The position numbers were made by a program, and so were the translations under genes. A stretch of DNA of 23,829 bases, taken from NCBI GenBank assembly GCA_044425705.1, contig JAWXVD010000047.1, positions 1-23,829 on the forward strand, in the 5' to 3' direction. The notes under the pieces are model-generated. The model made no database searches, was not told the DNA's origin, and saw only the letters and a program-made list of their open reading frames with translations. Shown in pieces: positions 15,208 through 23,169 of the stretch. Numbering within the stretch: position 1 is the stretch's first letter; each line of letters begins with the position of its first letter. The DNA is from JAWXVD01 sp044425705. Lineage in GTDB: Bacteria > Bacillota > Clostridia > Lachnospirales > Lachnospiraceae.

Positions 15208-16557
15208 ATGGCAAGACTATTTGGAACAGACGGAGTGAGAGGTGTTGCAAACGAAGAACTTAGCCCTTTATTAGCAATGCAATTAGGGCAAGCGGGAGCA
15301 TATGTTCTCACCAAAGAAAATAAGCATAAACCAACAATTATGGTAGGCTGTGATACAAGAATCTCAGGAGATATGTTAGCCAATGCATTGATGGCAGGTG
15401 TATGTAGTGTGGGGGCTAATGCAGTTTATGTAGGTGTTGTTCCAACACCAGCAGTTGCATATTTAACTAGAAAGTATAAAGTAGATGCAGGTGTAGTGAT
15501 TTCGGCTTCTCATAATCCTGTTGAATTTAATGGAATTAAATTTTTTGATGGAAACGGTTATAAGTTGCCTGATGAAATGGAAGACGAGATAGAAGAATTG
15601 ATTCAAAACAATATGCAAGGTGTGAAATTTCCAACAGGTCCAAGTGTTGGAAAAATCAAATATAGAGATGGTGCAAGAGAAGAATACATCAATCATGCAG
15701 TGCAATCGGTTCCAGTTAGCTTAGAAGGCATGAAGATTGTAGTAGATTGTGCAGAAGGTGCAGCACATTATACTTCGGTAGAAGCAATTAGTGATTTGGG
15801 AGCAGAAGTGATTGCGATTCATAATCATCCAGATGGAACCAATATTAATGCTAACTGTGGTTCTACACATATGGAAGAATTAAAAGCCCGTGTAGTATAC
15901 GAAAAAGCACAGGTGGGATTGGCATTTGATGGTGATGCAGATCGATTATTGGCAGTGGACGAAAACGGAAAAATGATTGATGGTGACCAAATTATGGCTA
16001 TTGTAGGAAACCACATGAAAAATCAAGGCAAATTAAAAAACAATACAATTGTTGCTACTGTTATGAGTAATTTAGGCTTTTTCCTTATGGCAAAAGAACA
16101 AAAATTAAATGTAGAACAAACCAAGGTTGGGGACAGATATGTATTAGAAAGAATGAAAGAAATTGGAGCTAGTTTAGGTGGTGAACAATCGGGTCATGTT
16201 ATTTTCCTAGATGAGAATACAACTGGTGACGGATTGCTTAGTGCGTTACATCTTTTAGAAGTTATGGTAGACACTAAGAAACCTCTTTCAGAATTATCAA
16301 AAATCATGGATGTGATGCCACAAGCCTTAGTAAATGCAAAAGTACCAAATCATAAGAAAGAACATTATATGGATTATCCAGAAGTTGCTAATGCTATTGA
16401 GACATTGAATAATAAATTTGCGGGCGAAGGAAGAGTATTGATTCGTCCATCGGGTACAGAACCAAAAGTACGTGTTATGATTGAAGGAAAAGATCAAAAA
16501 GTAATTGATAAAGAGGCTAAGAATTTAGCGGATTTAATTCAAAACACAATGCTTTAA
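15208..16557 (+). CDS. glmM: Phosphoglucosamine mutase
   Basis: Interconverts glucosamine-6-phosphate and glucosamine-1-phosphate, supplying UDP-GlcNAc for peptidoglycan; it also binds and restrains CdaA in Firmicutes. From ATG 15208 the protein is 449 residues, the family norm, starting MARLFGTDGVRG. The phosphoserine loop is ISASHNP with the active Ser at 101, the metal-binding loop is DGDADR (241-246), and the sugar-specificity motif GEQSGH and phosphate-binding RPSGTEPKVRV are present. GGAGG (15198-15202) is 5 bases before 15208, which rules out the in-frame ATG at 15196 because it overlaps the binding site; 15205 is an adjacent alternative. The start is 36 bases after cdaR. Confidence 0.97.
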   Translation: MARLFGTDGVRGVANEELSPLLAMQLGQAGAYVLTKENKHKPTIMVGCDTRISGDMLANALMAGVCSVGANAVYVGVVPTPAVAYLTRKYKVDAGVVISASHNPVEFNGIKFFDGNGYKLPDEMEDEIEELIQNNMQGVKFPTGPSVGKIKYRDGAREEYINHAVQSVPVSLEGMKIVVDCAEGAAHYTSVEAISDLGAEVIAIHNHPDGTNINANCGSTHMEELKARVVYEKAQVGLAFDGDADRLLAVDENGKMIDGDQIMAIVGNHMKNQGKLKNNTIVATVMSNLGFFLMAKEQKLNVEQTKVGDRYVLERMKEIGASLGGEQSGHVIFLDENTTGDGLLSALHLLEVMVDTKKPLSELSKIMDVMPQALVNAKVPNHKKEHYMDYPEVANAIETLNNKFAGEGRVLIRPSGTEPKVRVMIEGKDQKVIDKEAKNLADLIQNTML

Positions 16558-16584
16558 AATAGTATAATATAGGAGGTATAAGGT

Positions 16585-16848
16585 ATGGTAAGTCAAAAAG
16601 TAAAAATTAAAAATCCTACCGGATTACATCTAAGACCTGCTGGCATCTTATGTAAAGAGGCAATGCAATTTAAGTCATTGATTACATTTGCACATAAAGA
16701 TAGTACGGCAAATGCTAAGAGTGTGTTAAGTGTACTTGGTGCCTGTGTAAAATGTGGAGATGAGATTATATTTGAATGCGTTGGTGAAGATGAGGAAGTA
16801 GCACTAAAAACATTAGTAGAAGCAGTTGAAAGTGGTCTTGGAGAATAA
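16585..16848 (+). CDS. ptsH: HPr, phosphocarrier protein of the sugar phosphotransferase system
   Basis: Transfers phosphate from Enzyme I to sugar-specific Enzyme II proteins and, when phosphorylated on serine, acts with CcpA in carbon catabolite control. The 87-residue protein has the phosphorylated His15 in GLHLRPAG and the regulatory Ser46 in AKSVLS, both at the standard positions, so it is a true HPr rather than a Crh, which lacks His15. It contains three Cys residues (23, 54, 57, the last two as CVKC), unusual but not diagnostic. AGGAGG at 16571-16576 is 8 bases before the ATG. Placed 27 bases after glmM, it probably belongs to the cda-glmM transcript. No Enzyme I gene is visible, so this could be the main HPr or a paralogue. 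Confidence 0.93.
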   Translation: MVSQKVKIKNPTGLHLRPAGILCKEAMQFKSLITFAHKDSTANAKSVLSVLGACVKCGDEIIFECVGEDEEVALKTLVEAVESGLGE

Positions 16849-16854
16849 AAAGTG

Positions 16855-16890
16855 TATAAGTTACAGGTCACCTGTGAACTGTAACTTATA
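16855..16890. repeat. GTTAC-family 26-bp palindrome with extended stem
   Basis: GTTACAGGTCAC (left) and GTGAACTGTAAC (right) form a palindrome at 16860-16885. The flanks TATAA and TTATA extend it to a 36-base near-perfect stem (16855-16890). Unlike the other copies, the flanking 8-mers match only at 5 of 8, so no target duplication is claimed. Confidence 0.7.
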
Positions 16891-16898
16891 GAATAAAC

Positions 16899-16929
16899 AA
16901 AATACCCACTAGAAAGTGGGTATTTTATT
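16899..16929 (+). terminator. Intrinsic terminator hairpin between ptsH and leuA
   Basis: AAAATACCCACT (16899-16910) pairs perfectly with AGTGGGTATTTT (16915-16926) around an AGAA loop, followed by ATT. It ends about two bases before the leuA ribosome binding site (16931-16938), leaving no room for a leuA promoter downstream of it. Confidence 0.75.
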
Positions 16930-16947
16930 CAAGGAAGGTTGAGAGAG

Positions 16948-18624
16948 ATGTTGAATTTTGCTAGATATAAGAAAAATCCTGTTGTAGATTTAACAGTACG
17001 TGAATGGCCAAACAAAGAAATAGAAAAAGCACCGATTTGGTGTAGCGTTGATTTACGTGATGGAAATCAGGCATTAATCGATCCTATGGTCGTAGAAGAA
17101 AAAATCGAAATGTTTGAGTTTTTAATGAAACTTGGGTTTAAAGAAATAGAAATTGGTTTTCCTGCTGCAAGTCAAATAGAGTATGATTTTTTAAGACAAT
17201 TAGTGGAGAGAAGATTAATACCAGATGACGTTTGCGTGCAGGTATTGACACAATGTAGAGAAGAACAAATTGCAAGAACTTTTGAATCTATCGAGGGATG
17301 TAAACAAGCCATTGTACATATTTACAACTCCACATCTACATTGCAACGTGAAGTAGTATTCGGCATGGAGAGAGATGCGATTATTGATATTGCAATCAAA
17401 GGTACTGAGCTTGTAAAAGAGCAGGCAAAGAAATTTCCTGGAAAGATAATATTGGAATATTCACCTGAAAGCTTTACAGGGACAGAATTAGATTTTGCTT
17501 TAGATATTTGTACAGCAGTACAAAAAACATGGGGAGCAACAAAAGAGAATCCAATTATTTTTAACTTGCCTTCAACAGTGGAAATGACGACTCCAAATGT
17601 ATATGCAGATCAAATTGAATGGATGAATTCACATTTTGAAGATAGAGAAAGTATTATTTTAAGTGTGCATCCTCATAATGATAGAGGTTGTGGTGTGGCA
17701 GCAACTGAATTAGCGCTTCTTGCAGGTGCCGACCGTGTGGAAGGAACTTTATTTGGGAATGGAGAAAGAACTGGAAATGTAGATATGCTTACAGTAGCCT
17801 ATAATATGTTTTCACAAGGGATTAATCCAGAATTACATATTGAACATGTAAATGAAATTATTGAAATTTATGAAAGATGTTGTAAAATACCAGTCCATCC
17901 AAGGCATCCATACGCAGGCAAGTTAGTATTTACTGCATTTTCTGGATCTCATCAAGATGCCATCAACAAAGGTGTAAAAGCCATGAAGGAAAAGAATAAT
18001 CCTTACTGGCAAGTACCATATTTACCAATTGACCCAGCTGATATTGGAAGAGAATACGAACCTATTGTACGTATCAATTCCCAATCTGGAAAAGGTGGCG
18101 TTGCTTTTATTATGGATACGTATTTTGGATTCAAGTTACCAAAAGCAATGCATAAAGAATTTGCTAGAATCATTCAACTTGTATCAGAAAAGCAAGGGGA
18201 AGTATCACCAGAACAAATTATGGAATCATTTCGCCAAGAATATTTGTCTAAGAAAGAACCTATTCATTTTAGAAAATTACGTATGGATGATTTAAGCGAT
18301 GAAACCACTTCTGACTTTGATACAAGAGTCCATGTATTATATACTGACCATGGTGAGGAAAAGAGATTTGAAGCCATAGGAAATGGTCCTATCGATGCAG
18401 TAAAACGTGGATTACAAGAAGAATTGGATTTAGATATCAAAATTCTCGACTATGAGGAACATGCTTTACAAAGTGGTTCTAATTCTCAAGCGGCTGCCTA
18501 TATTCACTTATTAGATAGTAATACAGGCCGTGTAACATATGGAGTAGGAGTAAGTTCAAATATTACTAGAGCATCTATTAGAGCTATTTTCTCAGCGGTG
18601 AATAGACTTGGGTTAGGGGAATAA
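16948..18624 (+). CDS. leuA: 2-isopropylmalate synthase, long form (LeuA type 2)
   Basis: Condenses acetyl-CoA with 2-oxoisovalerate, the first committed step of leucine synthesis. From ATG 16948 the protein is 558 residues, typical of the long LeuA form. The N-terminal TIM barrel has the DLRDGNQA motif (from Asp35) and the metal ligands in HPHND (His241, His243), followed by LFGNGERTGN. The C-terminal part (about 430-558) is the leucine-binding regulatory domain that gives feedback inhibition. AAGGAAGG (16931-16938) is 9 bases upstream; the TTG at 16939 overlaps this site and is rejected as the start. No other leu gene is in the window. A terminator hairpin lies directly before the ribosome binding site, so transcription either reads through it or is attenuated. 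Confidence 0.95.
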   Translation: MLNFARYKKNPVVDLTVREWPNKEIEKAPIWCSVDLRDGNQALIDPMVVEEKIEMFEFLMKLGFKEIEIGFPAASQIEYDFLRQLVERRLIPDDVCVQVLTQCREEQIARTFESIEGCKQAIVHIYNSTSTLQREVVFGMERDAIIDIAIKGTELVKEQAKKFPGKIILEYSPESFTGTELDFALDICTAVQKTWGATKENPIIFNLPSTVEMTTPNVYADQIEWMNSHFEDRESIILSVHPHNDRGCGVAATELALLAGADRVEGTLFGNGERTGNVDMLTVAYNMFSQGINPELHIEHVNEIIEIYERCCKIPVHPRHPYAGKLVFTAFSGSHQDAINKGVKAMKEKNNPYWQVPYLPIDPADIGREYEPIVRINSQSGKGGVAFIMDTYFGFKLPKAMHKEFARIIQLVSEKQGEVSPEQIMESFRQEYLSKKEPIHFRKLRMDDLSDETTSDFDTRVHVLYTDHGEEKRFEAIGNGPIDAVKRGLQEELDLDIKILDYEEHALQSGSNSQAAAYIHLLDSNTGRVTYGVGVSSNITRASIRAIFSAVNRLGLGE

Positions 18625-18654
18625 GGTTGAAAATAAATTTCATCCTCAATATCT

Positions 18655-18686
18655 GTGATTTCACTCTTGGAAGCAAGTGAAATCAC
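18655..18686. terminator. Hairpin between convergent leuA and the DUF3048 gene
   Basis: GTGATTTCACT (18655-18665) and AGTGAAATCAC (18676-18686) form a perfect 11-bp stem with a 10-base loop, midway between two convergent stop codons. There is no T-run on either strand, so it may stall convergent transcripts but is not a standard terminator. Confidence 0.4.
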
Positions 18687-18702
18687 TGGACTTAAATATA
18701 GA

Positions 18703-19836
18703 CTACCCCTCATACGAGAAAGTATCACCATCTTGTACAATGCAAATTGCAGTTTTACCAGTATTTAATTCGATTTCATTTCCATCATCATCATAATAAC
18801 GAGTGGCAGAATAATCAGAAGTCTTAATCCAATTTACATGGATGCCTTTTCCTTCAGTAAAGAACCATCCATCGCGTGTGGAATCGATACATTGGAAGGC
18901 AAGATAACCGCTAGCATCGCGAACTTCGTGATATGTAAATTGAATTAGTACATTTGAGAATGCTAATTGTGTGTCTGTAGCGGCGTCCATATGAGCACCA
19001 TCAGAAGGATCTTGTGATCTGTAATACAATCCATCTGTTTCATTAAAAGTAAAGACTGTTTCAGTCACTGGATAAGCATCTGATAAGTCGATTGTTTTAG
19101 CAACAACTGCATCACTACCATAACTTTCTAACAAGTTAGGTTCAGAAGCAGAAGCAAATTTGAAATGTGTTTCATCAACATAATCTTCTCTAGCAGTCAA
19201 TGAATAATCAAGACGTACGATTTCATCATAGACATCTTTACCATCAACATATAAATTTTGAGGTGCAGAGCGATCAGTTGAACGGTATGAAACACTGCTT
19301 GGTGCAGTTAATAAATTGATATTGTTTGTATCAGAACGTCCAATTACTTCATCAATATAAAATGGTCCACCAGCATGAATATAAACAGAATCCCATTCAA
19401 AGGCCCAATAAACATAATAATCACGGCAGCTTCGGATATTTCCGATTCTTTCTAATTCAGTCCAATCCTCGAAGATTGCCATTAATCGCGTAATTCCACC
19501 TTCTACGAGACATTCATATATAATATCAGCATTAGAGATATTATACTGTGGTATAGTAGAAGCGTCGTTTGGAATCATAACAGCGATAGGTCTAAGGGAA
19601 GCCACTTCTTCATCAACCCATTCATTTGTCAAAGTACTTCTCACCATGCCTTCTTCTGGTGGAACATCACCATCTGTTTCAACTTCTGTAATTTCTTCCT
19701 CAACAGTTTCAGAAGCTTCAATATCTTCCACAATGATTTCTGGCATATTGGCAGTATTTGATTCATCAGAGCCGCAACCAAACAGCAAAAATGTAGAAGA
19801 AATGATTGCTAGTGTAAGTACACTAAGTTTTTTCAT
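18703..19836 (-). CDS. DUF3048 domain lipoprotein (YerB-like)
   Basis: Secreted lipoprotein of unknown function in the YerB/DUF3048 family. The 377 residues begin with a lipoprotein signal peptide: hydrophobic stretch to residue 20, lipobox LFGC with the lipidated Cys21. A negatively charged linker (about 24-60, many Glu/Asp/Thr) is followed by the DUF3048 domain with LRPIAVMIPNDA, NADIIYECLVEGGITRLMAIF and IGNIRSCRDYYVYWA. The second part repeats the C-terminal region of the family (HMDAATDTQL, VHVNW-like and GKTAICIVQDG). GGGGAA on the minus strand (about 6-7 bases before the ATG) is the binding site. It has its own promoter (19922-19950) and faces away from the DUF212 gene. Confidence 0.88.
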   Translation of the reverse strand: MKKLSVLTLAIISSTFLLFGCGSDESNTANMPEIIVEDIEASETVEEEITEVETDGDVPPEEGMVRSTLTNEWVDEEVASLRPIAVMIPNDASTIPQYNISNADIIYECLVEGGITRLMAIFEDWTELERIGNIRSCRDYYVYWAFEWDSVYIHAGGPFYIDEVIGRSDTNNINLLTAPSSVSYRSTDRSAPQNLYVDGKDVYDEIVRLDYSLTAREDYVDETHFKFASASEPNLLESYGSDAVVAKTIDLSDAYPVTETVFTFNETDGLYYRSQDPSDGAHMDAATDTQLAFSNVLIQFTYHEVRDASGYLAFQCIDSTRDGWFFTEGKGIHVNWIKTSDYSATRYYDDDGNEIELNTGKTAICIVQDGDTFSYEG

Positions 19837-19921
19837 ATAAATTCCCCGCTTTCGTATTATATAATGATAAGGTAGGTGCTTTCATAAATAGTGATGATGA
19901 AATCAACCCAAATTACATAAC

Positions 19922-19950
19922 ATTATACCATAGGATGGAAAAACCGTCAA
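19922..19950 (-). promoter_or_regulatory. Promoter for the DUF3048 lipoprotein gene
   Basis: On the minus strand the -35 TTGACG (19950-19945) and the -10 TATAAT (19927-19922) are separated by exactly 17 bp. The transcript would have a leader of about 80 bases. Confidence 0.75.
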
Positions 19951-19969
19951 AATAAAATATATTCGCCTA

Positions 19970-19998
19970 TTGAATTTTATAGGACTTTTCATTATAAT
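19970..19998 (+). promoter_or_regulatory. Promoter for the DUF212 gene
   Basis: TTGAAT (19970-19975), a 17-bp gap and TATAAT (19993-19998). It points opposite to the lipoprotein promoter, with the two -35 hexamers about 20 bp apart. A small stem TCGCA/TGCGA (20040-20052) lies in the leader just before the ribosome binding site. Confidence 0.7.
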
Positions 19999-20066
19999 GA
20001 AGTGTGTGCAAAAATATTGTTACATACTATTATTAATTGTCGCAGGTTGCGAGAAATGGGGTTACC

Positions 20067-20519
20067 ATGACTTTTCTTACAGAACTTTTTACGAATAAAA
20101 TTTTTATTGCAGCAGCAGTTGCATGGTTTGTGGCACAAGTATTAAAAACCTTGTTATGTCTCTTTTTTGAAAGGAAATTTATTATTGAACGATTAGTAGG
20201 AAGTGGCGGTATGCCAAGTTCTCACTCATCAACAGTATGTGCATTGGCTACAGCTACAGGTATGCAATATGGTGGAGGAAGTTTTGAGTTTGCCGTTACT
20301 TGTATCTTTGCAATTATTGTCATGTATGATGCAAGAGGCGTTAGAATGGAAACAGGTAAGCAATCAAAAATATTAAATGAAATGGTAGAATTGTTTTATC
20401 ATATGGGGAAAGACTTTACGCCACAAGAAAAGCTATCGGAATTGGTAGGACACACTCCGTTGCAAGTATTAATGGGTGCTATTTTAGGGATTGGAATTGG
20501 TGTTTTATATATGATTTAA
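20067..20519 (+). CDS. DUF212 divergent PAP2-family membrane protein (YuiD-like)
   Basis: Integral membrane protein related to PAP2 phosphatases; its substrate is unknown. From ATG 20067 it has 150 residues, the family length, with about four hydrophobic segments. The family signature GSGGMPSSHS (45-54) and YDARGVR (87-93) are both present; the SSHS motif resembles the catalytic histidine motif of PAP2 enzymes. A GGGG stretch lies 5 bases before the ATG. The open frame extends back to a TTG at 20037, but this has no binding site and the family N-terminus fits 20067. A terminator follows at 20526-20572. Confidence 0.9.
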   Translation: MTFLTELFTNKIFIAAAVAWFVAQVLKTLLCLFFERKFIIERLVGSGGMPSSHSSTVCALATATGMQYGGGSFEFAVTCIFAIIVMYDARGVRMETGKQSKILNEMVELFYHMGKDFTPQEKLSELVGHTPLQVLMGAILGIGIGVLYMI

Positions 20520-20525
20520 AGACAT

Positions 20526-20572
20526 GCTAAGTGATGGGTTTATGAAAAATGAAACCTTCACTTAGCTTTTTT
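20526..20572 (+). terminator. Rho-independent terminator after the DUF212 gene
   Basis: GCTAAGTGA (20526-20534) pairs with TCACTTAGC (20558-20566). The stem continues inward with GGTTT/AAACC after a small bulge, and TTTTTT (20567-20572) follows. It lies directly against the minus-strand glycosyltransferase stop at 20575, and the same hairpin may slow transcription from the other side, though no T-run exists in that direction. Confidence 0.8.
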
Positions 20573-20574
20573 GT

Positions 20575-22218
20575 TTAATAGAGTGCATACAAGTCGCAAT
20601 ATAAGAGTTCTCGCTCTAATGTATAGGTGGTTAAATTACTATTAGAATCTATTATATCCTGTAACATAAGGTCATAAACATCATTACGTGAGGCGTAAAC
20701 GTAAATTTTCGCAGCTTCTTTTATTTTATCATCGTTAATAGGTGAAAAATCGCTGGTATTCACAAAATAAATTTCTGAATACTGCATTAATTCTTCGGAT
20801 TCATCCCAGATCATCCATAGATTAGTTGGGTTGTATAGGTAAACAACACAGTCATCTCTATGTTCCTTAGCCCACATTACATTTTCTCGATCATTTTCAT
20901 ATAAAAATTGTACGTTATGGCTGTATAGATTGAAAGAACCAAATAAAAGCATTATGAAAAAAATACAACTGATGAGAGCAGTAGGTATATTTTTCTTACT
21001 ATGCAAAACTTTTTGGTTATTCATAATATAGTTACTAAGTTTAAAAATTGTAAATAGAATAATCAGTAAGGCAAATCCAAAGACTGGTAGTTCGTAGCGT
21101 GTGGCTTCTTCAGCGTTTAATAAGGCAGTTTTTGCTACCACTAGGAAATAGCTGATAGAGGTAAGGGAAATGATAAGAAATTCTCTGTTTGTATTAAAAA
21201 AATAAATAAGAAATTCTTTTTTCTTATCCTGTTTCTGAAACAGAGAAACAGAAAGTATGAACAATTGTAGGCATAAGACGAAAAGTACAAAGAATAAGCC
21301 ATTAAATACAAAATCATTTAATAATCCAGCAAAGAATGATATACGTTCCCAAGTATTAGAAAGTGTAAAGAAAGCTTCTGTGGCTTCATTACCACGATAT
21401 CCGCGAAACATGTGACTTAGGCTTGATGGATATATAAAAATCGCTAGAAAAATACCTGCCATAACAGAGATACCATAAGGGATACAAGGTTTGATACTTT
21501 TGTGTGTGATGAGTAGAGCAAAACAACTATAAGCGGCCAAAAAGAACATGAAAATGAGAAAATAATAATGAGTCATTAGGCCTAAAAAACTAATCAAAAA
21601 TACAGGCAAATAAAATTGAAACATAGACTGTAGCATAGAATTTTTGGGGGCAAATAAGCCCTTTATGTGAATACAGGTAGCACTGAGACACCATACTAAC
21701 AATAACATATACATGCGGATGAAGGTAATGCCGCTCAGTATCCCTGCACTGAAACCCCATAATCCACAGAGCATAAAAGTCATATAGATATGTTCTTTAC
21801 ATATTTTAGAACAAATGTAAGCAAATAAGTAATAAGAAATCACAAAGCAAGCTAGGTTTATAGACAGTCCCAACCATTTTGAAAAGATACCGCTGAATAA
21901 AGAACTGACGGTGTGCAGAATCCAATAATAGAGTGGAGGATGGACATCATAAGATTGCATGAGTGTTACCATTCCATATTGAAATTTACTGTCTTCCGCT
22001 ACAATAAATTCACTTGTTACTTGAGAAATATCTTTCCATTCTCGATCTGTGAGAACAAGACCATAAGTTACATTTGATGAATAGTAAGAATAATACTCAT
22101 CATAATGAAATCCTTGTTTTTGTTCACAAAAATACAGTGCCACAAGAAATTGCAGCACTAAAATAAAAGTTAAAATAGCAACAGTATAAAAGTTACGTTT
22201 GTTATTTGAAGTAGTCAT
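20575..22218 (-). CDS. GT-C type membrane glycosyltransferase (GT39/PMT-like)
   Basis: Polytopic transferase probably moving a sugar from a polyprenyl-phosphate donor to an extracytoplasmic acceptor. The 547 residues contain roughly a dozen hydrophobic segments. The GT-C hallmarks are in the first extracellular loop: the acidic pair Asp40-Glu41 in HYDEYYSYYSS, then DVHPPLYYW (91-99), typical of the PMT/ArnT-like superfamily. A soluble C-terminal domain (about 430-547) has short aromatic and acidic stretches. Transcription is leftward; the gene lies 42 bases after the dTDP-rhamnose gene and is probably co-transcribed. The ribosome binding site is weak (AGAGAAG). Donor and acceptor cannot be read from the sequence. 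The rmlD neighbour suggests a surface glycan. Confidence 0.85.
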   Translation of the reverse strand: MTTSNNKRNFYTVAILTFILVLQFLVALYFCEQKQGFHYDEYYSYYSSNVTYGLVLTDREWKDISQVTSEFIVAEDSKFQYGMVTLMQSYDVHPPLYYWILHTVSSLFSGIFSKWLGLSINLACFVISYYLFAYICSKICKEHIYMTFMLCGLWGFSAGILSGITFIRMYMLLLVWCLSATCIHIKGLFAPKNSMLQSMFQFYLPVFLISFLGLMTHYYFLIFMFFLAAYSCFALLITHKSIKPCIPYGISVMAGIFLAIFIYPSSLSHMFRGYRGNEATEAFFTLSNTWERISFFAGLLNDFVFNGLFFVLFVLCLQLFILSVSLFQKQDKKKEFLIYFFNTNREFLIISLTSISYFLVVAKTALLNAEEATRYELPVFGFALLIILFTIFKLSNYIMNNQKVLHSKKNIPTALISCIFFIMLLFGSFNLYSHNVQFLYENDRENVMWAKEHRDDCVVYLYNPTNLWMIWDESEELMQYSEIYFVNTSDFSPINDDKIKEAAKIYVYASRNDVYDLMLQDIIDSNSNLTTYTLERELLYCDLYALY

Positions 22219-22260
22219 AGTTAAATCTTCTCTTTCGTATTCAGGGAATTATATCATTTA

Positions 22261-23103
22261 TTAAAGTGTTTTCATATACAAGGTAATAGCATCTTGCCAG
22301 TTTCCAAACTTATATCCGTTTGTTAGGGCGAACATTTGGTTTTCTAAAACGGAATTAGCAGGTCTTTTGGCAGGTGTTTTATATTCGTCACTAGTGATGT
22401 ATTCTACAACAGTATCTTTTCCAGCCAATCTAAAAATTTCTTTGGCAAAATCAGCCCAACAGCAGCTTCCTTCACAAGTCCCGTGGAATAATCCATAGTT
22501 ATCGGTAAATAATAAAGAGTCAATACCCTTTACTAATTCAATGGTACTGGTAGGTGTGCCAAATTGATCGCTTACTACCCTTACTTTATCGTTTGTTTCT
22601 GATAAACGAAGCATTGTTTTTGCAAAATTATTTCCATCCCCATAAAGCCAAGCAGTACGAAGAATAAAATGTTTGTAAGAAAATTCTTTTACAAATTGTT
22701 CGCCTAATTCTTTTGTATATCCATAATAAGTTTCAGGTCCCACAGGGTCACTTTCCAAGTAAGGAGTCTCCTTATTTCCGTCGAATACGTAATCAGTAGA
22801 AATATGAACTAATTTAGAACCTGTTTCTGTAGCGGCAATACTTAAATTTCTAGGACCGATGGCGTTGGCACGAAAAGCTGCTTCTTGATTAGTCTCACAA
22901 AGATCTACAGCAGTAAAAGCACTGCAGTTGATAATAGCGTAAGGATTTACTTCTTTTGCTAGTGTCATTACTTGATCAATGTTAGAAATATCAAGTTCAT
23001 CAATATCAGTATTTACAAAATGTAAATCAGTGTGGTTTGCATAGTATGCATTAATAGCACGTCCTAATTGTCCATTACAACCTGTTACAATAATATTTTT
23101 CAT
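22261..23103 (-). CDS. rfbD: dTDP-4-dehydrorhamnose reductase
   Basis: NAD(P)H-dependent short-chain reductase for the last step of dTDP-L-rhamnose synthesis, used in surface polysaccharides. The 280 residues match the RmlD family: nucleotide-binding TGCNGQLG (7-14), the catalytic Thr/Ser region HISTDYVFDG (100-109), and the catalytic YxxxK pair Tyr127/Lys131 (YGYTK). The C-terminal specificity region has FGTPTSTIELVK and AKRPANSVLEN. The ribosome binding site is GGAG, 6 bases upstream on the minus strand. The rmlA, rmlB and rmlC genes are not in the window; this copy may act with a distant set or belong to a locus continuing outside. It is transcribed before the GT-C gene. Confidence 0.93.
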   Translation of the reverse strand: MKNIIVTGCNGQLGRAINAYYANHTDLHFVNTDIDELDISNIDQVMTLAKEVNPYAIINCSAFTAVDLCETNQEAAFRANAIGPRNLSIAATETGSKLVHISTDYVFDGNKETPYLESDPVGPETYYGYTKELGEQFVKEFSYKHFILRTAWLYGDGNNFAKTMLRLSETNDKVRVVSDQFGTPTSTIELVKGIDSLLFTDNYGLFHGTCEGSCCWADFAKEIFRLAGKDTVVEYITSDEYKTPAKRPANSVLENQMFALTNGYKFGNWQDAITLYMKTL

Positions 23104-23140
23104 AGTTTCTCCATTTCCAATTCTTATGTTTAATAGTAAT

Positions 23141-23169
23141 ATTTTATCATTAATGGATATGAATTTCCA
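23141..23169 (-). promoter_or_regulatory. Possible promoter for rfbD
   Basis: On the minus strand, extended -10 TGATAAAAT (23149-23141) with a weak -35 TGGAAA (23169-23164) at 17-bp spacing. Confidence 0.35.

Noticed and set aside
16540..16568. TATAAT at 16563 as a ptsH promoter
   Set aside because: No -35 at the right spacing, and transcription would start inside the ribosome binding site.
16939..16947. TTG start for leuA
   Set aside because: It overlaps the AAGGAAGG binding site; ATG 16948 has normal spacing.
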